Below are positions 36,473 to 42,928 of a DNA stretch of 64,000 bases, in pieces (within the stretch, counting starts at the first letter, position 1; the number at the start of each line of letters is the position of its first letter). A program made the position numbers and the translations under genes. A model generated the notes under the pieces. It did not search any database. It was not told the origin of the DNA and saw only the letters and a list, made by a program, of their open reading frames with translations. Source of the stretch: an uncultured Ruminococcus sp. (GTDB taxonomy: Bacteria > Bacillota > Clostridia > Oscillospirales > Ruminococcaceae); NCBI GenBank assembly GCA_944386525.1, contig CALXBL010000004.1, positions 1 through 64,000 of the forward strand. The letters are read 5' to 3'.

Positions 36473-36559
36473 GTAGAGCATATTTGGTTTTCCTATCTGT
36501 TATGGTTTATCTTCAATTCCATTTTAACAGATTTTACCAAAATATGCTCTACTTTTTTT
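36473..36559 (+). repeat. 80-base inverted repeat followed by a T run
   Basis: The arms GTAGAGCATATTT (36473-36485) and AAATATGCTCTAC (36540-36552) match perfectly, and an inner ATCTGTTA/TAACAGAT pairing extends the stem. Seven T follow directly on the plus strand. It may be a second terminator or a remnant of a small inverted-repeat element. No target-site duplication was seen. Confidence 0.6.
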
Positions 36560-36638
36560 GCTTTTAATCTTGTAGGCTCTACTTGGCTTCCCCCAACATT
36601 TATTATAGAGCCAAAATTTAAATGATAATAAATAATCA

Positions 36639-39023
36639 CTATCTCGAGTCGATCAACATAGTTTTCATAACGCAAAGATCAAAAATATTGCACACCTTAT
36701 CGTCTGTAAGATCAGCCGATTGCGGTGCAGTGAGATTTTCCAGATTCAATAGGTATTTCTGAAGCATGACGCAATCGGCAATGCTGAATTTGCCGTCGGC
36801 GTTGACATCTCCTGCAATTGTCGTGTGGGTAAGTCGGATTTGTTTTAAAATAGAAGTTTCCCGATCAGTATAATAGACGCAATACAGGCTGCCATTGGCG
36901 CAGATCATTGAGGGCGAGTTGACAACTTCCATGGCAAGAGCATTTCCAATTGACTGCCACTGATCGTCCTGAAGCATATGCACAGAAAAAGAATCAGGAT
37001 TCTGGGTGACAGCGGCAAGATAAAGCACATTGCCGCCGAGTACCGGTTGGAGGAATAGCGGATTTGACACAATTTCTATTGGAAGTGTATGTGAAATAAT
37101 GGAATCACCGTTAAACTGATATACGGCGCTGCTGTCGCCTGTTGGAGTAATCCATGCGGTTGTATTGTCGGAAACAACGGAAATTGTACCGCAGGGATTA
37201 TTTGAAAGTGCAGCGATCTGCCAACTGTTATTTTCCAGAACCGCAATTTTTGGAATATTGCCTTCATCAATATCACGATATGCAATGATAGGCTCCCCAT
37301 TTATGACAGCAATGGACATATTACAGGCATTTGATGCGATATTGCTTCCTATTTCGGAAATTTCACCGGTGGTACAGTCATAGGCTGCAGCATTAAGCGC
37401 ATAGGGATAAGTACCGGTGGTGTAGGTCAGATAAAGCGTATTTTCAAATGCAGTTATTGCAACATACTGAACGAGAAAATCACTGTGATATACCTCCGTC
37501 CATGAATCAGACTGCGCATCATACCGGCAAAGACGCAGGTAATAATCATAATCATGATAAAGTACATAAGGCGTCTCGCCGACGAAGACAAGCCTTGGAA
37601 CATTTAAATCCATATATTCTCCACTTCCAAGAGGACTGCCGATGGAAATCAATTCTGAACCCTCAATGCGGTAAACCTCAGCAAAAGTACCGTCTGATGT
37701 CAGCAAATAGGGAACACCATTTTGTGATACGGCAAGCTGAGATGGAAGAGTATCTTGAATAACAGTTGTATCCAGTTCCTCCCACAATGCAGCCTCGGAG
37801 GTATCCGCAAATTCAATAGAAAAACTGAGAGATTCCCCGTCCATGGAAATATCAGAAATTTGAATGCCGCTGTTCATGCCATTGGAGTATACAAGGGCGC
37901 CGTCCTCAACACCGGCATTCCAGTCAAGCGAGCCGACAGAATCAGGCGCACCTTCACCGCCGTAGCAGGACAGGGAAAGATTTCCTTCGCCGGCATCCAA
38001 TTCAGTCTCATCGGGACGGAATACATAAATTTCATCCTGTGTGCCGTTGTAGTTGCCGCTCTGTTCGGTATTTACACGGTATACCACAAGACCGCTGCCA
38101 TATATTTTCACATCCAATTCATCTGAGTAGGGAGTACCCTGCTGACGGTACTCAAGAGCGAAAAATTCAGTGCTGGAAAGAGGCGTTTTAAGCAAATACA
38201 AACGTCTGCCGCTTTCTGACGACACTGGAGCAAGAGTATATGTACCGCTTTTGGAGATCTCCTCTGCATCAAGCCACCCGGAAACAGACGCTCGCTGGTA
38301 GGCAAGCGGATACTGTAAAAAGGTGGAATTCGACGCCATAATATCCCAGCTTCCGACAGGCACACCGGTGCGGTTATTTCGGTAGAGATCAGGATATCCA
38401 AGAGAATGCAGAAATTCGTGACACAAAACACCCACGCCTCCGGTAACCATTGTTTCAAAGAGCTGAGTGCTGTTGTGGAGGTTGACATCTCCAACAGGAA
38501 TGCCGCCGATTTCAGCACCATTGAGAAAAAACGCCTTTGGCCAGAGCAGTGCATTGGAATCCGATGCATCACCGGCAATCACGACCGTCACATTATCGAC
38601 ATAACCATCGCCATTGCCATCCAGTGGGATATCTGACGGAACAGTTACACCAGCAATAAGTTCATCTGCAAGCTCCTGACAATATAGATAATCAGATTCC
38701 GTACCCGAAAAAACATATGTTGTAATGACGCCGTCGGATAACTGAGGAAAATAACTTGTAACCTGTGTCTTGCCATAGGAAATGGCGTCCACATAACCGG
38801 CAAGGGAGCGTGGGGTATCGGTATCATTGCACATTGTGGCAATCTCCTCTACATAACCGTCCATAAAGTTTCCATCAGAAATAGGATCAAACTGTGCAAA
38901 CAGGACGATATTGCATAGCTGCTGAGGTGTGCTGGCAAATACAGGCTTTGGAATGCCCCAAACCGTGAGGATAATCGCAAAAACTACAATAAGCACTTTC
39001 CGAAAAATATATTCAACTTTCAT
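36639..39023 (-). CDS. Secreted M6-type metalloprotease with propeller-like repeats and C-terminal dockerin
   Basis: A 794-residue exported protein. Signal peptide about 1-31. The peptidase domain holds HEFLHSLGYPD at 203-213, the HExxHxxGxxD zinc motif of the immune-inhibitor-A (M6) family, with a following GSWDIMA stretch typical of M6. Residues about 420-730 consist of repeated strands (for example PYVLYHDYDYYLRL, EPIIAYRDI, SLYCVYYTD) that look like beta-propeller blades. The last 58 residues are a type I dockerin with GDVNADGKFSIAD as first calcium loop and a degenerate second loop. The dockerin should anchor it to a cohesin on the cellulosome. AAAGGTAG precedes the ATG. Confidence 0.9.
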   Translation of the reverse strand: MKVEYIFRKVLIVVFAIILTVWGIPKPVFASTPQQLCNIVLFAQFDPISDGNFMDGYVEEIATMCNDTDTPRSLAGYVDAISYGKTQVTSYFPQLSDGVITTYVFSGTESDYLYCQELADELIAGVTVPSDIPLDGNGDGYVDNVTVVIAGDASDSNALLWPKAFFLNGAEIGGIPVGDVNLHNSTQLFETMVTGGVGVLCHEFLHSLGYPDLYRNNRTGVPVGSWDIMASNSTFLQYPLAYQRASVSGWLDAEEISKSGTYTLAPVSSESGRRLYLLKTPLSSTEFFALEYRQQGTPYSDELDVKIYGSGLVVYRVNTEQSGNYNGTQDEIYVFRPDETELDAGEGNLSLSCYGGEGAPDSVGSLDWNAGVEDGALVYSNGMNSGIQISDISMDGESLSFSIEFADTSEAALWEELDTTVIQDTLPSQLAVSQNGVPYLLTSDGTFAEVYRIEGSELISIGSPLGSGEYMDLNVPRLVFVGETPYVLYHDYDYYLRLCRYDAQSDSWTEVYHSDFLVQYVAITAFENTLYLTYTTGTYPYALNAAAYDCTTGEISEIGSNIASNACNMSIAVINGEPIIAYRDIDEGNIPKIAVLENNSWQIAALSNNPCGTISVVSDNTTAWITPTGDSSAVYQFNGDSIISHTLPIEIVSNPLFLQPVLGGNVLYLAAVTQNPDSFSVHMLQDDQWQSIGNALAMEVVNSPSMICANGSLYCVYYTDRETSILKQIRLTHTTIAGDVNADGKFSIADCVMLQKYLLNLENLTAPQSADLTDDKVCNIFDLCVMKTMLIDSR

Positions 39024-39059
39024 AAAACTACCTTTCTGTGTTGATTACTCAAGAGAGAA

Positions 39060-39090
39060 AATGTTCTTATGAGGGCAGAGCTGCATAAAT
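39060..39090 (-). terminator. Weak hairpin after the methyltransferase gene
   Basis: On the minus strand GCAGAG/CTCTGC with an inner GCAT/ATGC stem lies between the methyltransferase stop and the protease start. It lacks a long T run, so it may only partly terminate. Confidence 0.35.
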
Positions 39091-39110
39091 ATGCCTCTGC
39101 TGATAAATGT

Positions 39111-39950
39111 TTATAAACCTTTGTTTTCAGCATTCTTTTTGTATTCATATAGTCTGTAGATCTTTTTGGCTACTCTGCCTGCAAACATAATTCTGAAAAA
39201 TACTCTTTCAAAACCCTTCAGTTCTCTGACAAGGTGTTCCGGAGTCATATCATGCTCTTTCAGGAACATTATACCGCTGTTATCAAGCACCTCTTCGGGA
39301 GAATCTATCCCATAAACATTTGTAATTCCTACATCATTTATAGGACTTTTGTATTTCGAGGCTTTTGCTCCAAATTCCGTATATACGTCCATAAGTATAT
39401 GTAGATGGTTATATTTACTATCTAATGCTCTGAACAAGTGCGCCACCTGAAAATTCGTTAGATACATACTTATACCTTCTAAAATTACAATGGCACAGCC
39501 GCTGTCTGGAAGTTGCAATATCCAATCTGGATTTGATACGTCTGCGTCAAGCATTTTATAATTTTTATTTTCGGCATAGTATTTCCTACGTTCGCTGATT
39601 ACCTGGGGAAAATCAACGTCTATCCACATACAGCCTGCACTATTTATTCTTAACACACGGCTGTCCATTCCACAGCCAATATGCAAAACAAGCGAGCTAG
39701 GGCATTCTAAAAGCTTCTGCCTTATCCGGTCATCAAACACTCTTGCTCGCATTGCCATATAATAGGCAAGCCATTTCGATTTTGACTTTCCTTTCAGCGG
39801 AAACAGTTCTTTTCTCCATATTTCCTCGGCTTTTGAGTCTTTCAGTATAATACCCTTTCTGCTGACCAGTGACCTGCCGTAAAGCGGTATATACATTGTG
39901 TTATTTACGGCATTCATTTGTCCTTCGCCTGTTTCCTTGCTTGATGCCAT
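39111..39950 (-). CDS. Class I SAM-dependent methyltransferase, LCM/O-methyltransferase type
   Basis: A 279-residue methyltransferase related to the leucine carboxyl methyltransferase group (COG3315), often annotated as O-methyltransferases involved in polyketide synthesis. The AdoMet site is SLVLHIGCGMDSRVLRI, followed by WIDVDFPQVISERRKYY and the acidic DADVSN, then ILEGISMYL, all in the order seen in that group. The substrate is unknown. The start at 39950 follows AAAGGA with 8 bases between; it is 3 bases after the stop of the flavodoxin gene, so the two form an operon. Composition is more AT-rich than most of the window. Confidence 0.84.
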   Translation of the reverse strand: MASSKETGEGQMNAVNNTMYIPLYGRSLVSRKGIILKDSKAEEIWRKELFPLKGKSKSKWLAYYMAMRARVFDDRIRQKLLECPSSLVLHIGCGMDSRVLRINSAGCMWIDVDFPQVISERRKYYAENKNYKMLDADVSNPDWILQLPDSGCAIVILEGISMYLTNFQVAHLFRALDSKYNHLHILMDVYTEFGAKASKYKSPINDVGITNVYGIDSPEEVLDNSGIMFLKEHDMTPEHLVRELKGFERVFFRIMFAGRVAKKIYRLYEYKKNAENKGL

Positions 39951-39953
39951 TTT

Positions 39954-40490
39954 TTACGTCCTTTCTGCTTTTATTTCATTCAGGAGCGGTTGTATGTATT
40001 TTTTGTCAGTCCAGTCGCAAGGCTTATCACCGGCTGCCATAAGAGCCTGTTCCCATACCTCATATTCCGAAGAGGCTTTCTTTGCTACAGCTTTTTGCAG
40101 CATTTTACAGAGATTTCTGTCAATCACATTCATAGCCTCCATGTCCCACGCACCTCTGCAATAAAATAAGGGAATATCCGCAAGATTATCTTTCATATTC
40201 CGGGACTTCATCTCCTGAAAGGCTTTTTCCTCATAAGGCGACGCTCCCACACAAAATACAAGGATTTTCTTGCCGTGCAAAACATCAATATGCTTTTTCA
40301 AAAATGACAGCCCTGCAATACCCGATGCATATATTCCCCCACCAAGAATAATTATATCGTATGCTTTTACTTCTGTAATTCTTGCCTTAGCCGTTTCAAT
40401 ACATGAAAATCCCGTTTCTTCAGAAAGCCAGCCTGCATATCTTTTTGCTGCACCGTATCTTGATTTGTATAAAATAATGCCTTTTTTCAT
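39954..40490 (-). CDS. Flavodoxin-domain protein
   Basis: A 178-residue flavodoxin-fold protein. It begins GIILYKSRYGAAKRYAGWLSEE, which corresponds to the FMN phosphate loop, followed by AYDIIILGGGIYASGIAGL and KILVFCVGASPYEE, matching the second and third FMN-contact regions. Such short proteins occur in clostridia as electron carriers or HemG-like enzymes. It probably supplies or receives electrons in a reaction involving the methyltransferase downstream, which is inference from operon position only. Confidence 0.83.
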   Translation of the reverse strand: MKKGIILYKSRYGAAKRYAGWLSEETGFSCIETAKARITEVKAYDIIILGGGIYASGIAGLSFLKKHIDVLHGKKILVFCVGASPYEEKAFQEMKSRNMKDNLADIPLFYCRGAWDMEAMNVIDRNLCKMLQKAVAKKASSEYEVWEQALMAAGDKPCDWTDKKYIQPLLNEIKAERT

Positions 40491-40522
40491 GTTAAACCTC
40501 CCGAAGAGCTTTTATTATAATA

Positions 40523-40551
40523 ATTGTACACCATCTGCCGTCTTTTGTCAA
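40523..40551 (-). promoter_or_regulatory. Sigma-A promoter of the flavodoxin-methyltransferase operon
   Basis: Minus strand TTGACA (40551-40546), 17 bases, TACAAT (40528-40523), 33 bases before the start codon. Confidence 0.78.
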
Positions 40552-40614
40552 TTTTGATGCATAATAAATACACTCCGATATATTGTGCACCGCCCCAATT
40601 TATGCAGACGGCAT

Positions 40615-40651
40615 AAAAAAGCCCTCTCCGGGAACGTATCCCAGAGAGGGC
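40615..40651 (-). terminator. Terminator of the dockerin lysozyme-like gene
   Basis: Minus strand GCCCTCTC pairs with GAGAGGGC (40651-40644 with 40628-40621), followed by TTTTTT. Confidence 0.9.
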
Positions 40652-40660
40652 GATTTTATT

Positions 40661-42046
40661 TTACACAATAGGAAGAGCTGTGTAATGACCTGTCAGATGC
40701 TGCATTATAACAGTAACGTCCACATCGGACAGCTTTGCGTCGTATGAGCAGTCGCTGTTTGCGATCTGTTCAACATTCAGATGAACCACACCCACCAGAT
40801 ACTTGTGGAGAAGGATCGCATCTGCTACAGAAACTGAACCATCACAGTTGACATCGCCATAAACTGACGCATAAGCATCGTTTACGATAACGTCTGAACC
40901 GTTTGGAGCAGAAACCGCAAGTTTTGTTGTAGTTGTAGTTTCAGCAGTAGTATCTGCCGAAGTCGTTGTGGTAGTAGTCATCTCAGCGGAGGCTGTAGTT
41001 GACTCAGTAGTTGTAGTCGCTGAGGATACAGTAGTTGTTTCCGAAGAAGTAGTTGTAGTTTCAGCAGTCGTAGTAGTAGTCTCGGCTGTTGCAACAGGTA
41101 CCAGATACTGCATTGAGCAGTAGCCTGAATAGCCGCTGTAGTCTACAGCTGCCCAGTTATTGTTTGAAGTGGCAGTGACTGTAACAGTCGTGCTGTTTGG
41201 TATTTTTGTGATAATAGAGTAACTGGTACCGGGGCCGCTTCTCATGTAAAGAGCAGAAGCATTCACGGTGTATAAGCCTGCACCGTCGTCGGTAAATTCA
41301 ACATCGACGGCAACAGTCGTAGTAGTAGTAACTACCGTATTGTCATCTGTGACAGACTCATCGCTCCAACCAAGACCAAGGATATGGTTATAAACCATCT
41401 TTGTTCGTGAAACGAAAGCGCTGTTTGAGCCGTAGCTATCGTTCATAGCTGCTTTGTACATATCATCAAGAGTAACAGAAGCGTAGGAGCCAGTGTAGGA
41501 AGCTGCACGCTTAGCAATCCTTGATGCGATTCCACAGCCGAAATTGTAGATGTCGGCATAGAGGACGAGAGCGCCAGGATCAGTAATTCCCTTGTTCTGT
41601 CCTGTGATTATGTAACCCTGAACATCGTTAAGAGCGGTTTCGTCCTGAGCCTTGATTCCATATTCGGAACTCAAAAGGGCGGAAGCCGCAGCCTTTTCAG
41701 AAGAATTGAATGTACGATAACTCCAGCTGGATGCACTCATAATCTCATTGTAAAAAGAAGAACCGAGTGTTTCCTCTGCAAAGGAAGGACAAAGCTCACA
41801 GGTCTTTCTCATAAGAGCCAGTGCTCTGTCGGCGTGCCACTGAAGCTTTCCAACGCTTACAGCGCCGCAGTCGTTGGCGTTGATGGAGCCATATGATCCC
41901 TCGTGTGAGGTGATACATTCAATAGCGGTATTAGCCATTTGTTCCAGCGTTACCGCTGAAACGGACGCAGGCGTAGCCAGTGCAGACAGCATCAGTACGA
42001 GTGCAGTTGCGCAGGATAACCCGACTGCTAAGATTTTCTTAAACAT
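40661..42046 (-). CDS. Secreted lysozyme/chitosanase-like protein with SH3 domain, Thr-rich linker and dockerin
   Basis: A 461-residue exported protein with signal peptide (about 1-31). The N-terminal domain (about 32-240) contains ITSHEGSYGSINANDCGAVSVGKLQWH, whose Glu followed by an Asn-Asp pair and the GKLQWH turn resemble phage-type lysozymes and GH46-like folds; which glycan it cuts is not certain. A bacterial SH3 domain follows (YTVNASALYMRSGPGTSYSII..CSMQYL), then a Thr/Glu linker and a type I dockerin (YGDVNCDGSVSVADAILLHKYL..ISDVD). It would be carried on the cellulosome or its anchoring scaffold and act on cell walls. It has a long structured leader. Confidence 0.85.
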   Translation of the reverse strand: MFKKILAVGLSCATALVLMLSALATPASVSAVTLEQMANTAIECITSHEGSYGSINANDCGAVSVGKLQWHADRALALMRKTCELCPSFAEETLGSSFYNEIMSASSWSYRTFNSSEKAAASALLSSEYGIKAQDETALNDVQGYIITGQNKGITDPGALVLYADIYNFGCGIASRIAKRAASYTGSYASVTLDDMYKAAMNDSYGSNSAFVSRTKMVYNHILGLGWSDESVTDDNTVVTTTTTVAVDVEFTDDGAGLYTVNASALYMRSGPGTSYSIITKIPNSTTVTVTATSNNNWAAVDYSGYSGYCSMQYLVPVATAETTTTTAETTTTSSETTTVSSATTTTESTTASAEMTTTTTTSADTTAETTTTTKLAVSAPNGSDVIVNDAYASVYGDVNCDGSVSVADAILLHKYLVGVVHLNVEQIANSDCSYDAKLSDVDVTVIMQHLTGHYTALPIV

Positions 42047-42386
42047 GATAAATATACTCCTTTTTTCAAAAAACGGTTAAAATGATTTGCGGAGCAGCGG
42101 TCAAGGCTGCATCGCTGTACGGCATGAAGAAATGTGATTGCCGTTTATGCAATGCGCTGCATTTAAACTGAATATTTCATTTTAAAGTTTCTAAACAGGA
42201 ATTGATGTTACAGAACCGTGGAGCATTGCTCTGGCACATTGTCCTGTGCACGATGGCATAAGCTGCCGGCCTGAACAATTTGGTCCTGATCATGGCATTG
42301 CGACACTTCTGATAAAGTGCCTTAATTGGTCCGGCTCATAAGCTCCGACAGTGTACTGTCGGTTATGCCGGTTACCGTACCCTATA
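42047..42386 (-). promoter_or_regulatory. Long structured leader of the dockerin lysozyme-like gene
   Basis: From the promoter at 42387 the transcript has about 330 untranslated bases. The first 180 fold into several hairpins: 42331-42371 (a CCGG-CATAA-CCGACAG stem with TACA loop), 42302-42321 (GGCACTT/AAGTGTC), 42237-42254 (GCACA/TGTGC), and 42220-42232 (GAGCA/TGCTC). The whole is far more structured than its flanks. I compared it from memory with the c-di-GMP, c-di-AMP, cobalamin and T-box consensus elements and found none of them. It may be a regulatory RNA of unknown class. Confidence 0.5.
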
Positions 42387-42415
42387 ATTATACCACGTTT
42401 GTAACCGTATTGCAA
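42387..42415 (-). promoter_or_regulatory. Sigma-A promoter of the dockerin lysozyme-like gene
   Basis: Minus strand TTGCAA (42415-42410), 17 bases, TATAAT (42392-42387). Confidence 0.72.
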
Positions 42416-42715
42416 GACTTTTCGCTTTGCAGACGGATTTATTCATTAACCGGGACAGTCTTTGCTGTTTAATTTATATCATTTTTGACGTGTTCTACAG
42501 AAAATATATCCTCATAGATAAAATATAGTTGACATACTATGAACTTGTACTCACAATTTGATGAACAACAGAATGCGACATCAGGCAAAATCGGAGCAAA
42601 AAAACTAAAAAGTACGGTAATTCCTCATAAAACGCACGACGGATAACGCACCCTCAAATTGGCAAAAATTACGTTTAATCTTTGGAGTTGCATAAATATT
42701 TGTTGAAAAAGGCTA
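42416..42715. other. AT-rich spacer between two divergent structured leaders
   Basis: About 300 bases between the promoter of the dockerin gene on the minus strand and the glgP promoter on the plus strand. I see no gene and no clear structure; the stretch is AT-rich and could hold regulator sites for both. Confidence 0.5.
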
Positions 42716-42744
42716 TTGAAAAGGCCTCTGAAATCCGTTATAAT
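42716..42744 (+). promoter_or_regulatory. Sigma-A promoter of glycogen phosphorylase
   Basis: TTGAAA (42716-42721), 17 bases, TATAAT (42739-42744). Transcription would start near 42751, exactly where the first leader hairpin begins. Confidence 0.8.
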
Positions 42745-42750
42745 AAGTAT

Positions 42751-42928
42751 GTGGCATAATCGGCGCTCTTTGCCACAAAAAGGCGGCTCCGCAGATGGGA
42801 AGGAATAGAGAATAAGGAACAGCGAACGAATCCTTACGGATTGTTTGTTGCTCTTTGTTCTTTGTTTGCTCTTCCCCTGCGGAACGCAGCTTCCACAAAA
42901 TACAATACGCCGGAGAACGGAGATAAAT
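42751..42928 (+). promoter_or_regulatory. Structured leader of glgP with a 94-base hairpin
   Basis: The leader begins with a GTGGCA/TGCCAC hairpin (42751-42776). The region 42789-42882 folds back on itself almost completely: CCGCAG/CTGCGG and GGGAAG/CTTCCC at the base, then about 30 further pairs with a TTAC loop. About seven of these are G-T pairs that work only in plus-strand RNA, which suggests selection on the transcript and not on the DNA. There is no T run, so it is not a simple terminator. I do not know any RNA family with this shape upstream of glycogen phosphorylase. Confidence 0.6.

Larger units (their letters stand above)
36332..36638. other. Intergenic region with two terminator-like inverted repeats
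   Basis: About 300 AT-rich bases between pgsA and the convergent metalloprotease gene. The first element (36348-36417) is a two-level terminator. The second (36473-36559) is an 80-base inverted repeat with GTAGAGCATATTT arms. A third, weaker inverted repeat follows at about 36569-36608 (GGCTCTA/TAGAGCC). A 65-codon plus-strand frame here is rich in Leu and Phe and has no ribosome site, so I do not call it a gene. Confidence 0.5.

Noticed and set aside
36370-36567. A 65-codon Leu/Phe-rich frame after pgsA
   Set aside because: It crosses a terminator and an inverted repeat and lacks a ribosome site; its hydrophobicity comes from T-rich sequence.
36473-36640. A CRISPR-like array of short repeats
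   Set aside because: The repeats are inverted, only two or three, and not evenly spaced; no cas genes occur in the window.
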